Counted from the stretch's first letter, positions 54,392 to 63,753 are shown. The stretch: 64,000 nucleotides of DNA from Ruegeria arenilitoris (GCF_013035425.1 NZ_WQHX01000001.1:806001-870000), one strand, 5' to 3'. Made by a program: numbers and translations. Notes: generated by a model from the sequence alone, not told the origin.

Positions 54392-55208
54392 GGTGCTGTC
54401 AGACGAATTCTAACCAGTCTCAGTTTGCCGCAGAAACCGTGAATCTATCCGGAACAAAGTTCGCGCCACTCGGCAAGAGTTGCGGTGCGCGTCAGCTTGA
54501 AGGTGTCTCTGCTGGTCATCGATCTTTCCTGGTTGAAGTGGTTATAGACAGAAGAATGGACGGCGGCGATTTTCTGTAAACTTCGCATGCGCCTGAAGCG
54601 TTGCATGGCACGTTCGCGTCGTTGGAACGGCAGGTGCGAATTCTCAACGCGGTTGTTGAGCCACCTGCCCGTCTTTTGTTTTTCGAGCGATCCCAATTCT
54701 CTGAGCGCAGTCTTGTAGCAAGCAAAGCGATCTGTAACGACGGCTTCGCTTTTCCGTGTCGCTTCATCAATTTCCTGAGGAATTTCAATGCTGCAGCTTT
54801 GTTTCTGCGCTTTGTGACGACGGCTTCCAGCACTTCGCACTCATGATCTACGTCCCGCCAGAGATAGTGTCGCTGGCCATTCACCTTCACAAAAAACTCG
54901 TCCACGTGCCATTTCCATTTTGAAAAGGCTCGGAGTTGCTGAACCCGTTTCCTTCGGATCTCAGAGGCAAACATCGGGCCAAACCTGATCCACCAGTAGC
55001 GGACGGTTTCATGGCTGACATCGATGCCTCGCTCATGCAGCAGGTCTTCCACATTCCGAAGAAAGAGCGGAAACCGAATATACAGAATGACCGCCAAGCG
55101 GGTGATCTCAGGACTGGTTTCGAAATACTTGAAAGAGGCAGGTCTGGTCGTGGGCAAAATCCACCCAACCACCCTGCCCCGCTCAAGCAAAGTTAATCTG
55201 ACATGCCC
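54392..55208 (-). mobile_element. IS6-family insertion sequence, about 0.8 kb
   Basis: Imperfect terminal repeats frame the transposase: GGTGCTGTCAGACGAA at 54392 and, on the other strand, GGGCATGTCAGATTAA ending at 55208 (TGTCAGA..AA shared). The resulting 817 bases match the usual IS6 size of about 0.8 kb. The 8-base flanks (AATTGAGA and CCGCGAGT) are not repeats, so the target duplication is lost or the ends are off by a few bases. Confidence 0.7.
54445..55157 (-). pseudogene. IS6-family transposase with a one-base frameshift
   Basis: DDE transposase. The first frame (probable TTG start at 55157) reads FKYFETSPEITRLAV, LFLRNVEDLLHERGIDVSHE and the first catalytic Asp in KWKWHVDEFFVK, then KFLRKLMKRHGK. 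The second frame, one base back, continues SEAVVTDRFACYK with the second Asp and NNRVENSHLPFQRRERAM with the Glu. The switch is at GGAAAAGC (T run 54750-54753 on the plus strand): one extra A, or -1 slippage at AAAA, would restore the full DDE triad. IS6 members are not known to me to use programmed slippage, so a deletion is the simpler reading. Confidence 0.8.
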
Positions 55209-55218
55209 CCGCGAGTGA

Positions 55219-55243
55219 GTGAATGACTGCACCGAGCCCAAAA
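55219..55243 (-). repeat. Dispersed intergenic repeat copy, right of the IS6 element
   Basis: Minus strand TTTTGGGCTCGGTGCAGTCA then TTCAC. Near-identical to the copy at 63866 over TTTGGGCTCGGTGC. It is in the 52-base gap between the IS6 right end and the cyclase gene. Confidence 0.65.
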
Positions 55244-55260
55244 TAGTCATTATATAGAGG

Positions 55261-56802
55261 TCAGATTTTGGCTTTGGCGCCGGTAAGGAACCATGTCTCC
55301 ACGGCACCAATTCCTTTTACTTCTACCACGGCTCGAGGTTCAAATTCGTAGTCGGCCTGTAACTTCTCCCTTACAGCACCGGTCACTTGAATTTTCCCCG
55401 GTTCACCGTGGCTTTCCATCCGGCTGGCGGTATTTACCGTTTCCCCCCAAACATCGTAGAATAACTTTTGGTTACCAATAACACCGGCGACAGCAGGACC
55501 CGCGTGAAGCCCGATTCTGACTTGGAGCCCATCTGGGAAATCAGTTGACATGTCTGCGACCACCCGTTGCACGTCAAGAGCCATATCGGCAATACGACGC
55601 ACAGGGTCACCCACTGGTGAAGGCATACCCGCCGCGACCATGTAGGCGTCACCGATCGTCTTGATCTTTTCCAAACCGTGCTTGTCTGCCAACTCGTCAA
55701 ATACACGGAAAATCGTGTTCAGAAACCCGACCACCTCTTCCGGTGGCAGATTCGATGCCCGGGGTGTGAAATCGACGACGTCTGCGAAAAGTATCGCCAC
55801 ATTTGGCAATTTGTCTGCGATGGTCTGGTTCGGGTCGACCTTTAGTCTTGCCGCAATGTCTTCTGGTAGTAGGTTGTACAGCAACTTTTCCGACCGGATG
55901 TATTCAGCTTCCAGTTCCGCTCGCTGGGCCTCTACCGTCTCATAAAGATTACCCAGACGCTCACTTGTAGCATTCACGTCGTTTGCCAATTTACCAAGCT
56001 CGTCGCGATTGGGCACATTAACTCGCGCCGAGAAATCTCCTTTGGCGACAACGCTAAGTGTTTGGCCAATTCGGCGCATTGGCCAGATCAGCGACGACGA
56101 GATCGCGTAGCCAAGAAAGAGAGCTGATCCCATCGCAATTGCTGCCGCAATTACGACCATTTTGCGAGTCGACTGATAAACTTCAGTGTTCCTGATTGCG
56201 CGGTTGCTCATTTCTTTTTCAGCGGACTGCACGAGAGTATACGCATCGTCCTGCAATGAACGAATGCGGCGAAAGATCTGGTCCAGTCCCAATTCGACGA
56301 CGTTCTGCATGTACCCGTCTTTTCGAAACCGCAGCATGGCGACTGCCTTTGTTTTTATGTCGCTCAATTCTGTGCGGATTACATCAATGGTTCGGGCTTC
56401 TTTGCTACCCGCTTGCACGAAACGTCGTATCCCTTGCGCGATGTGATGTTGCAGGTTCTCGATCTGACCAGTGAATGCACCGGACGAAAATGTAAAAATT
56501 TCGTCTGAACCGCCTCCGGGCGTCTGATCGATGATCAAAGACAAGTTCATCAGGTTCAGCTCGCTCAAAGCCAAATGAATTTCGTTGAAATATGCAATTC
56601 TCTCCTGATCGTGGATCATGGCGTCGACACGTTTGTTCGACTCCTGTAAGGCCGCCATCGCAAACAGCGCCAAGCCCAAAAGCAACAAGGTGATCCCCAA
56701 AAGCGCGACCAGCAGTTTGCTTCGTACAGATAGAGCCGCTTTTGCCACGATCCGTACGATCAGATTGGATTGTCGAGATTCCTTTTTGCTTTGCTCCCAC
56801 AT
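55261..56802 (-). CDS. Membrane adenylate cyclase with HAMP domain (class III)
   Basis: 513 residues. Membrane helix 1 (about 30-52), a periplasmic helical sensor region (about 53-205), membrane helix 2 (about 207-228), HAMP (about 229-282), a signalling coiled coil and a class III catalytic domain (about 325-475). Metal Asp residues are in LFADVVDFTP and KTIGDAYM; Lys before TIGD and Asp in YDVWGETVNTASR favour ATP as substrate. It probably makes cAMP in response to a periplasmic signal. The gene is intact although the IS6 element ends only 52 bases past its stop. Confidence 0.92.
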   Translation of the reverse strand: MWEQSKKESRQSNLIVRIVAKAALSVRSKLLVALLGITLLLLGLALFAMAALQESNKRVDAMIHDQERIAYFNEIHLALSELNLMNLSLIIDQTPGGGSDEIFTFSSGAFTGQIENLQHHIAQGIRRFVQAGSKEARTIDVIRTELSDIKTKAVAMLRFRKDGYMQNVVELGLDQIFRRIRSLQDDAYTLVQSAEKEMSNRAIRNTEVYQSTRKMVVIAAAIAMGSALFLGYAISSSLIWPMRRIGQTLSVVAKGDFSARVNVPNRDELGKLANDVNATSERLGNLYETVEAQRAELEAEYIRSEKLLYNLLPEDIAARLKVDPNQTIADKLPNVAILFADVVDFTPRASNLPPEEVVGFLNTIFRVFDELADKHGLEKIKTIGDAYMVAAGMPSPVGDPVRRIADMALDVQRVVADMSTDFPDGLQVRIGLHAGPAVAGVIGNQKLFYDVWGETVNTASRMESHGEPGKIQVTGAVREKLQADYEFEPRAVVEVKGIGAVETWFLTGAKAKI

Positions 56803-57285
56803 ATGTTGCGCCCGTCTCGAATGGCGACGATACTTAGAACAGAGTACATATTGCTGCCCGACAAGTCACTTTGAACCCCAGTTCTACGGCATCTTTTTCC
56901 GTAAGCTAGTCGTAGCCAAGATTTGGGAGAGCGACCGCTTTTGGTGAGAGCGGTCGTTCCTGGTCGAAAGCCCGAGTTTTCTGGGTTGAACGTCCGCTCA
57001 AAGCCGCTAACCGGTCATCTGAGTAAATCAGTCAGGTGACTGCCTTGAGCCCAATGCAGCCGAAGCGAAATCGCGCCCTTCGCTCATGCAGCAAATTAAT
57101 TGCCCCAACTACTCGCTGCATCGCAGCCTAAAAAGCGGACGTTCGTCGAGGCTGCGGCGAAGTCTTAAAAGCCTATGTCCGAGTTGCGGACGAAGCCGCC
57201 GTAGGAAAGGTTTCTACTGATCTGTATCAATGTGCCGTTTAGCTGTGCTCTGGTAGTAATTTTCTAAACGCGGAGGATTTGCCGC
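56803..57285. other. Intergenic region with degenerate copies of the dispersed repeat
   Basis: 483 bases with no gene recognised. CGTCCGCTCAAAGCCGC followed by CGGTCATCTGAG (56991-57023) resembles the copy at 58905, which also ends in GTCATCTGAG. AAAAGCGGACGTTCGTCG near 57131 and GAGAGCGGTCGTTCC near 56946 share further words. The stretch looks like several decayed copies in tandem. The promoter of the tannase-family gene should lie at the right end. Confidence 0.4.
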
Positions 57286-58848
57286 ATGTCACCTATCTTT
57301 TGCTGCGTGCCAATGTCCGTTTCGTGTGCATGCCTTCTGTCGGCGTTAATTGTTGCCACAGGACCAGTTCTTGCAGCGGATTGCTCAGTTGATGTGTTCC
57401 CCACGCTTCCCGACGTTCAGATTGTTTCTGTGACGGCAGAAGCGGCCCCAGTGCCGCACTGCAAAGTAGAAGGGGTTATCGGCACAGAGACCAATTTTGA
57501 GTTGCTTCTCCCAGACGATTGGAATGGCAAGTTCGTGATGGGCGGAGGCGGTGGCTTTGTCGGGTCAGTCGTGAATGCTGCAACGGATTTCGTGGATGCT
57601 CTGGGAAATGGATGGGCAACGGTTGGTACGGACACCGGCCATCAAGGCCATAGCCTTGACGCAAGCTGGGCTTACAATAACCTCGAGCGTCTTGTGAGCT
57701 TCGGGCATCAGGCAGTACATAGAACTGCTGTCGTTTCTAAACCGCTCATTGAGGCCCATTACGGGCAGGAGATATCGCGTAGCATTTTCTTCGGATGCTC
57801 AAGAGGCGGCGGTCAGGCAATGATGGAAGCTCAGCGCCACCCTGAAGATTTTGACGGAATTGTTGCAATGGCTCCGGCGTTCAATTGGACACATGAGTTG
57901 GGCGCGCGCTGGATCGTACGTGCGCAAGCTATGTACCCTGATCCCAAACAAATATCGAAACCAGTGATTGGACCTGATGCACTTTCTCTCATAGGAAACG
58001 CCATTATGGCTGAGTGCGACGCCATCGACGGACTCGCAGACGGCATCCTGAACGACCCGAGGGAATGCTCCTTCGATGTAGCCAAGCTCGCATGCAGCGA
58101 ACAGTCTCCGAACGAGTGCCTGTCGCCAGAACAAGTGGCGGCGGCAAAGGCAATTCACGATACATTCGAAATCGATGGTCAAACCCTTCACGGCACGCCA
58201 ATCGGTGCCGAGCTGCCGGGCTCCCCGCTTGGATGGAACCTCTGGGCTACAGGCGGTTACACCCTAGATAAGGGCCTCGAGTATCATGAGGGGGCTGACA
58301 GTGGCGAGTTCCGGGCGCCAGCGGTGCCGAACGGATCATGGGCATTCGCAACCGGCATTTTGAGCTACTTCATCTACAACGATCCGAATTGGAGTTACGC
58401 CGGATATGATTTCTCCGATTTTGGCCCCAGCGCGGGCCGGGTTGCCCCGACGTTGAACGCCAATGATCCGGACCTGTCCGAATTCAGAGCGCGAGGTGGC
58501 AAACTTATCATCGACAACGGCTGGATGGACGGAAGCATGTCGGCGTACGGCACATTGGATTACTATGAACGGGTTCTTGCACTCGACGCGACGGCCAGCG
58601 AAGACGTCCGCCTGTTCCTGCGCCCGGGCGTAACTCACTGCAACGGCGGCCCCGGTCCCGACGGGACTGACTACCTCATTGCGATGGATGCCTGGCTTGA
58701 AACCGGGGTTGCGCCTGATGTTTTGCCGGCGCCGTTCCGCGGAAAAGACGGTGAGCGTATTATCTGCGCTCATCCTGGTGTTGTCACCTATGATGGGTCG
58801 GGCGATCCCAATAAAAAAGAGAGCTTTTCCTGCAGAGCGCCCAATTGA
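57286..58848 (+). CDS. Tannase/feruloyl esterase-family secreted alpha/beta hydrolase
   Basis: 520 residues, standard length. Signal peptide of about 30 residues ending in VLAAD. The nucleophile is in FFGCSRGGGQA (about residue 170), the acid in IDNGWMDGSMS and the His in GVTHCNGGPGPD. The Cys before the Ser and the Cys after the His form the CS-D-HC disulfide typical of this family. DAIDGLADGILNDPREC is a calcium-binding loop. It cleaves ester bonds of phenolic acids (feruloyl, galloyl or terephthalate-type half esters); the exact ester is unknown. GGAGGATTTGCCGC precedes the ATG. Confidence 0.92.
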   Translation: MSPIFCCVPMSVSCACLLSALIVATGPVLAADCSVDVFPTLPDVQIVSVTAEAAPVPHCKVEGVIGTETNFELLLPDDWNGKFVMGGGGGFVGSVVNAATDFVDALGNGWATVGTDTGHQGHSLDASWAYNNLERLVSFGHQAVHRTAVVSKPLIEAHYGQEISRSIFFGCSRGGGQAMMEAQRHPEDFDGIVAMAPAFNWTHELGARWIVRAQAMYPDPKQISKPVIGPDALSLIGNAIMAECDAIDGLADGILNDPRECSFDVAKLACSEQSPNECLSPEQVAAAKAIHDTFEIDGQTLHGTPIGAELPGSPLGWNLWATGGYTLDKGLEYHEGADSGEFRAPAVPNGSWAFATGILSYFIYNDPNWSYAGYDFSDFGPSAGRVAPTLNANDPDLSEFRARGGKLIIDNGWMDGSMSAYGTLDYYERVLALDATASEDVRLFLRPGVTHCNGGPGPDGTDYLIAMDAWLETGVAPDVLPAPFRGKDGERIICAHPGVVTYDGSGDPNKKESFSCRAPN

Positions 58849-58904
58849 AAAGTCTAGCCTGAAGCCGTCGTTCGCCGCATAGTAGCGCCGGATAGCCAAT
58901 CAAA

Positions 58905-58932
58905 CGACCGCTTTGGACTCGAGGCAGTCATC
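58905..58932 (+). repeat. Dispersed intergenic repeat copy
   Basis: GACCGCTTTGGACTCGAGGC followed by AGTCATC. Companion word AAGCCGTCGTTCGCCGC lies 27 bases before it (58862-58878) and recurs at 63921. Located between the tannase-family gene and the MBL gene. Confidence 0.6.
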
Positions 58933-59029
58933 TGAGCACTTTTGTCGGATGGCCACAAAGCGAATGAAACCGGACTCTCGATACCGTTACCCGAGCCAAT
59001 GACAATGGCGTCCCATCCATCACTGTCTG

Positions 59030-59949
59030 TCAAGTTATCCCGTCCCTAAGATCCGATGCTCTTGTGGCGCGCGCGATGGCCTCTTTCGCCCCGAAATCAT
59101 GGGACGCACAACCTCCAGTCCCGGCAAGCGGTCCCTAAGGCGCCGCACCTTGGCAAATGAGGCGCGCAACGTGTCCGGATCACCTGTACCCGGCACTCGA
59201 TCGGCTTCAAGCATTGCCACCTCGTACGTCAGATCGGCCACCAAAAGGACCGGTTTCCAACCGTCCTGCCGGATCAGCATCGAAAGAGAGCCCGGTGTAT
59301 GCCCCGGTGTCGGCAGCAAGATCATGGAGCCGTCGCCCGTCACATCATGCACCCCATCGAAATCGGCAAAAAGCGGATCATCTGACGGGACAAAGGAAAT
59401 CTGTCGCCAATCTGCGCCCGGAATTTCGATGTGCTCGCGCAGAATCCACTCTTTCTCAGGATGGGGTTCCGACAAAATCGCCCATTCCCGCGCGCTGACC
59501 AAAAGCTCGGCCTGCGGGATTTGTGAAATCCCGCCGACATGGTCGAAATGCAGATGTGAGATCACGGCCTTGCGAATGTCTTTCACGTCAACACCAACGT
59601 CTAACAGCACATGGTCAACCCGGTCAGTCTCCTTGAGATCTAGACGAAAGATGCGAGAGAGGAGAAAGCGGCCGATGGCTTGGCGAATATAGCTTTTGTC
59701 AAACTGGACCGCCGGATCAATGCCCGTGTCAAAAAGCACCAAGCCATCGCGATGTGCGATCAGGAAGGCCTGAAGGGGCAAGAGCACCCATCTCCTGCCA
59801 AAGAACACCCACAAGAGCTGTGGACGTTGACTGCCGTATCGGTGTTCCCAGTGCTGTTCTGCCTGTCCGCATTGCAGAACCCGCACCGAGGCAATTGGCC
59901 GATCGACCGAATTAAACGGATCCCTCGCTTCTATTTGTGAGTGCGGCAC
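59030..59949 (-). pseudogene. MBL-fold hydrolase (lactonase-like) with a C-terminal frameshift
   Basis: GTG 59949 is seven bases after AAGGA and is preferred; TTG 59955 is the alternative. The zinc motif SHLHFDHVGG (about residues 134-143), LPTPGHTPGS and VADLTYE are intact. The unshifted frame ends LEVVRPMISGRKRPSR and so on at 59035. One base over, the DNA reads HDFGAKEAIARATRASDL and stops at 59030, which is the expected family end with the last metal His in HD. A missing C in the run that reads GGG on the plus strand (59101-59103) accounts for the shift. As it stands the final His ligand is lost, so activity is doubtful unless this is a base error. Confidence 0.8.
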
Positions 59950-60120
59950 AGGCAAATCCTTTGAAACACAATTTCAAAATCTAATGGCGCGAAAACTGAA
60001 GCGCGGCATCGTTCTCTGGATTGCATGCGATTGGGCCGGTTTCATTCACGTGAATCATTCCTCCTGAGGAGTGGCGTGGCTGCTTCAACAGAAGATCACG
60101 TGTGCACAGCACCTAGTTTT

Positions 60121-60148
60121 GTCTGCTTTGGGCTCGAAGCGGTCATCA
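60121..60148 (+). repeat. Dispersed intergenic repeat, best-preserved copy
   Basis: GTCTGCTTTGGGCTCGAAGC followed by GGTCATCAG. The CCGCTTT / AAGCGG ends make it partly self-complementary, so it can fold into a short hairpin. Confidence 0.65.
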
Positions 60149-60470
60149 GAGTCTTTCTGTCAGACGAGTGCTTAGGGGCGGATAGCAGCCATGGCTTGGT
60201 CGCTTTCCATATCACACATTAGATTGGCTGATGTCCCAGAACTCAGCCCAATTTCCCTTTGTAGCGGGAACAATGACGCAACTCGTTTAGTGCATAATTT
60301 ACAAAATTAGATGTATGTCAGAATCTGTCGTGAAAATAGCGGTTGTCTATTTAGTCCTGGTTTGTCGCCGATTTTTCGCCTGGGGGCGCTTGGATGGAAG
60401 CTCTGCGAGCGCTCAATCCGACGCATATTGATACGTATACATTAATTAATTAATTCAGCCGACGGATGTG

Positions 60471-60584
60471 ATGCGGACCAATAGCGACTTAGCTTCTATT
60501 CGCACTTTAAAAAAAGATATCGCAGAACTCTGCAACAGAATTTCGAACATTCAGGCCGCAGTCGCAACAACAACTCATTACTGA
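60471..60584 (+). CDS. Possible small protein, 37 residues, unknown
   Basis: ATG 60471 to TGA 60582-60584. The product (RTLKKDIAELCNRISNIQAA in its middle) has regular leucine/isoleucine spacing that would suit one amphipathic helix or coiled coil. The ribosome-binding site is poor (GACGGATGTG). No family recognised; it may be chance. Confidence 0.2.
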   Translation: MRTNSDLASIRTLKKDIAELCNRISNIQAAVATTTHY

Positions 60585-60659
60585 TTTTCCAAAGGCCTGT
60601 GGTTGTTCACAGCGAGCACAATTCACGCTCCAAACGCGTGAAACTCGGCAATCGGTGTT

Positions 60660-61433
60660 TTAGGAGGAACCTCGATAAAACGGGGTGTCGACTAACTCCA
60701 TTCCAATTGGGTCATCAAACAAATCCAAGAATCGCCGCGGTGAGTTCGTACGTCGAAGAAGGTAAAAGCTGCTGACAGCCAATCTCGGCATCATGTTCGC
60801 GACCAAGCGAGCAGTTTTGCGTCCAAACGGATAGAAGTTTGATCCACCCACTCGTTCTACCTTCAAAGTACCTGCAGCCTCGAAAAACCTACGCAGGCCA
60901 GGCACAGTGAAGCCTCTAACGTGCGGCCCAAGCACGTGGATGGCTGCCGGTTGCTGACCCGCTAACAAGAGCAAGCGGTTATGAAGTGATCCCAAGTTCG
61001 GTACGCCGATAATTGACGCTCCATCAGGTTTTAGAACACGCTCGATTTCGGACGTCAGCCAAAATATCTCTTTCAAGTGTTCATAGACCTGATTGCAGAT
61101 AACCAGATCGATCGACCTAGATTCAAATGGCAACACCGATGTTTCTATATCGATTTCTGAAACGCCGACATCATTGCGCTTCAGGAATTCAATCGAGACT
61201 GGAAAAGATTCGATTGCTTGCAGGCACGCTCCAGGCAGCTGTTCGCGGACGGCCAAAATATCTTCTCCGCGTCCTGCGCCGATGTCTAAGATCACAGGTT
61301 CGTCCCGAGATCGGCACACCTCGATACTCCAATCTCGGATCAAATGACGTCCGTGTGACTCTCCGGCAGAGAGTGCTTTGAAAGACTTAAAAAAATTATA
61401 CAAAAGCGTTCCTTTGGCATGGACAGCATCCAA
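60660..61433 (-). CDS. Class I SAM-dependent methyltransferase (Methyltransf_11 type)
   Basis: 257 residues. SAM motif I is VILDIGAGRGED (about residues 47-58), the post-I acid is in QAIESFPVS, motif II is SIDLVICNQVYEHL and motif III VLKPDGASIIGVPNL. The C-terminal GPHVRGFTVPGLRRFFEAAG resembles methyltransferases of glycan or O-antigen loci. Start is uncertain: TTG 61433 lacks a Shine-Dalgarno and TTG ten codons later has AAAGGAA. No glycan genes are adjacent, so it may be a stranded cargo gene. Confidence 0.85.
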   Translation of the reverse strand: MDAVHAKGTLLYNFFKSFKALSAGESHGRHLIRDWSIEVCRSRDEPVILDIGAGRGEDILAVREQLPGACLQAIESFPVSIEFLKRNDVGVSEIDIETSVLPFESRSIDLVICNQVYEHLKEIFWLTSEIERVLKPDGASIIGVPNLGSLHNRLLLLAGQQPAAIHVLGPHVRGFTVPGLRRFFEAAGTLKVERVGGSNFYPFGRKTARLVANMMPRLAVSSFYLLRRTNSPRRFLDLFDDPIGMELVDTPFYRGSS

Positions 61434-61658
61434 AGCGCTGAAGTTGGAGATTCTGATTTCCTACGGGCGAAAGGGTAAATGTTATCGTCAACAGAGATCA
61501 ATAAGCTTTTTCATGACAACTAAATATTTCATTATCAAAGAAGCTTCGCAAAACAGGATGACAGGCGAATCTTACCGGTAAACCCATTTGCAACGCATTT
61601 ACAAGATGGTTCCTAGTTGTTTGGCGGTCGGAATTGCAGTTGCTGAAAATTCAGTTCC

Positions 61659-61787
61659 CTACAAAGCCTTCGATTTCGCATAGCCCATCAGCGCTCCGGC
61701 AATAAGCATTTTCCACGGCGGTAGGCTAGAGTTCGGTAAGATTTCGATTATGGTTATCGCAAGTACCAAGCAAAATGTGATGGTCAC
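61659..61787 (-). pseudogene. Short membrane-protein fragment
   Basis: A GTG-started frame of 42 codons gives TITFCLVLAITIIEILPNSS then a second hydrophobic run ending GYAKSKAL. It looks like the last part of a membrane protein, or a tiny two-helix protein. A stop lies just upstream in frame and the ribosome-binding site is poor. Located between the methyltransferase and the IS3 remnant. Confidence 0.25.
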
Positions 61788-61856
61788 AGGTGTAAGCCTG
61801 CATCACCTTGTTTTCGAAGCCGTTGATCAGCCCACCTGAGTAGTCCAGTTTGATAG

Positions 61857-62260
61857 TTAGTGCATGATCGGCCTTTGGTCCAACTGGACGACGGCTTCAG
61901 GGGCCGGTGGGCGATAGTCCAGAGCACTATGGGGTCGTCATTCAAAAGCTCATCCCTAAACCTGGTGTTGAAGTTTTCGCTGTTTCCGTTTTCCCAGGGG
62001 CCGCCGGGTTCGAATTATGCTGTCTTTGCGCCGACGGTCGCGATCCAGTTCTGCACAGCTTGAGCAACGAACTCCGGGTCATAGCGCGTCGGGAAGAAGC
62101 GCCGTTTTTAGGTTATGGCCACGCGCGCAGCCATCACACAGCGCAGCGGGTGGCCATAGCGGTCCCGACGCGTTCACATCAATCACAGCGGTGAGGCTGG
62201 CATCGAATGAATTGAAGTATTCACGAAATGCTCTTTGATATTTTGCGCCGCTCCTGGCCG
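61857..62260 (-). mobile_element. IS3-family transposase (OrfB) remnant
   Basis: On the minus strand YDPEFVAQAVQNWIATVGAK, then a TAA, then FEPGGPWENG and FNTRFRDELLN form the DDE integrase core of an IS3-family OrfB. The expected stretch of about 25 residues after RDELLN is deleted, and RPHSALDYRPPAPEAVV follows in another frame to the natural stop at 61857. Further upstream sequence (62090-62260) is degraded. The element is dead by nonsense, deletion and frameshift. Confidence 0.75.
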
Positions 62261-62303
62261 CATATTATTCTACACGGGAAAGACGTTTTTTTGAAGCGCT
62301 GCC

Positions 62304-62567
62304 GTGCTTTCTTGGCGCATGGATTGGTTTGTCCCCGGTGTCGAAGCCACAGGCCTGCGTCTTGCCCTGTCGCACGTGGGCATCATTCATTTTGAGGACG
62401 GCTTAATCGCGTCCGAACACATTTACTGGGACCAAGCCACCGTTCTTCGTCAACTTGGCCTGATTGGTGAGGACCTCCCGATCCTGGGGGCGCAGCAAAA
62501 AGACCGGTTGATTGACTCAATGGCGCCCGCAAATCAATTGATTGATCGCCTGGCGACATCTTCTTGA
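62304..62567 (+). pseudogene. NTF2-like (SnoaL/dienelactone-associated) protein, 5' part lost
   Basis: 87 codons. MDWFVPGVEATG, then LALSHVGIIHFEDGLIASEHIYWDQATVL is the second half of an NTF2-fold protein of about 140-280 residues that often accompanies dienelactone hydrolase. The first half is absent; the sequence joins IS3 debris about 40 bases upstream. The GTG at 62304 is unlikely to be a real start. Confidence 0.65.
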
Positions 62568-62692
62568 CCGACCGGCGCTCGTTGTGAAGCGCAAAGCTAG
62601 CTGACGTCAATGAAGGTGCGCCAAGACGACGGCCTCATAGTAATAAAGAGATATGTCAAATGTTGTGATTGCGAGGATTAGAATAATAGTGC

Positions 62693-62718
62693 GTCCGCTT
62701 TGGGCTCGATGCGGCCAT
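62693..62718 (+). repeat. Dispersed intergenic repeat copy
   Basis: GTCCGCTTTGGGCTCGATGC followed by GGCCAT. Differs from the copy at 60121 at three positions over 26. Located between the NTF2 fragment and the secreted protein gene. Confidence 0.65.
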
Positions 62719-62811
62719 ACTCCTGCGGTTTCTACTCAGACTGTTCTTCTAGGGTCAGGACGCTCACGGTAAGAATTGAATCCGCGACCCACATGTGCGG
62801 AGGTAACTTGT

Positions 62812-63753
62812 ATGATCAAGGGTATTCCTAAGCGGACCAAAATCAGCGGCTTGCTAGGTGTGACGGCGGCAATCAGCGCCAGTGTTGTTTGGTTCATAAT
62901 GTATGGACCGGGGTCTTGGACTGGCAACATATCCAATCGCGACCTCTTTGATTCAACGGCAGATGCTGGCCTGCCTAGAGAGGTTAATGGAAAATCCGCT
63001 AAACTCCTCTCGGCCTTCCACGGGCTTGACGCACTGCCACGCGTCTCCAATGTGATTTGCAGAGGGTCTGAGGGCAACACCGGAATGCCCGTGATCTTTT
63101 CGTCTGAGGTAGACATCTCGACGATGCAGGCAGGGGACTTTAAAGTCACAACCCGGTCGGGCGCGTCTGGGACGATGCACTGCGTGTCGGTGCTGCCTGC
63201 CACAGACCCTGGTGAGTTGCGCACGGTTCTTTTGATAGGGCAATTGGGACCCGCTGACAGTGACCCACCGGTTAGAGTCGACGTTGTCGGACATTTGCGG
63301 TCGATCGACGGGAAGCTAGATTTTCGGGGGGCTAGTGTGTCGGTGATACCCTTAGAAGACGGGCCGTCGATCGTTTTGGCCGAAGTCGTGGAGGACTGGA
63401 CATTAGTCGGCACTTTGGGTCCGCGTCGCGTCAGAGGCAGCCTCTGCCCGACGGAAGGTATAGTTCAGGCGGTCCGTGTCACGTGGGAGGGTGGTGTGAC
63501 GCTGAAAGATGGTAGCGAACCAGGTGAGGTAGAGCGCGATCAATATACGATCACCGTCGAGGCGCCCGATGGGACCCGTCGTGAAGTGAAGCCGATCGCG
63601 CTGGCCAACCTGGGTGACGGAGACAACAATCATATGCTTTGCATGGACACGACAGATCGGCCAATCTCAGTATCCTTTCCAGAAGGCATCTTGACGGACC
63701 CGAATGATGATTTGAACCCAGCCACAATGGTTTACGTAACTCCGTATCGCTAA
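62812..63753 (+). CDS. Exported or membrane-anchored protein of unknown function
   Basis: 313 residues from ATG 62812 (GGAGGTAA eight bases upstream). Residues about 12-32 are a hydrophobic signal or anchor after a basic start (KGIPKRTKIS). The rest is soluble and beta-rich. VICRGSEGNTGMPVIFSSEVD, DFKVTTRSGASGTMHCVSVLPATDPGE and GTRREVKPIALANLGDGDNNHMLC suggest extracellular sandwich domains with four Cys that could pair. No family recognised. Base use is a little GC-richer than the genes on the left, in line with other accessory genes here. Confidence 0.7.
   Translation: MIKGIPKRTKISGLLGVTAAISASVVWFIMYGPGSWTGNISNRDLFDSTADAGLPREVNGKSAKLLSAFHGLDALPRVSNVICRGSEGNTGMPVIFSSEVDISTMQAGDFKVTTRSGASGTMHCVSVLPATDPGELRTVLLIGQLGPADSDPPVRVDVVGHLRSIDGKLDFRGASVSVIPLEDGPSIVLAEVVEDWTLVGTLGPRRVRGSLCPTEGIVQAVRVTWEGGVTLKDGSEPGEVERDQYTITVEAPDGTRREVKPIALANLGDGDNNHMLCMDTTDRPISVSFPEGILTDPNDDLNPATMVYVTPYR

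Larger units (their letters stand above)
59956..60659. other. Long intergenic region with a repeat copy and little else
   Basis: 704 bases. Contents: a clear copy of the dispersed repeat (60121-60148), an A+T-rich run of ATTAATTAATTAATT at 60451-60465, and a 37-codon frame at 60471, both listed or noted here. No family was recognised in either strand. The TTAA run just before the small frame could be part of a promoter. Confidence 0.45.

Noticed and set aside
54384-55216. 8-base target duplication for the IS6 element
   Set aside because: The flanks AATTGAGA and CCGCGAGT do not match.
55158-55310. N-terminal extension of the transposase frame beyond 55157
   Set aside because: It crosses the IS right end into flanking repeat and the cyclase 3' end; open only by chance.
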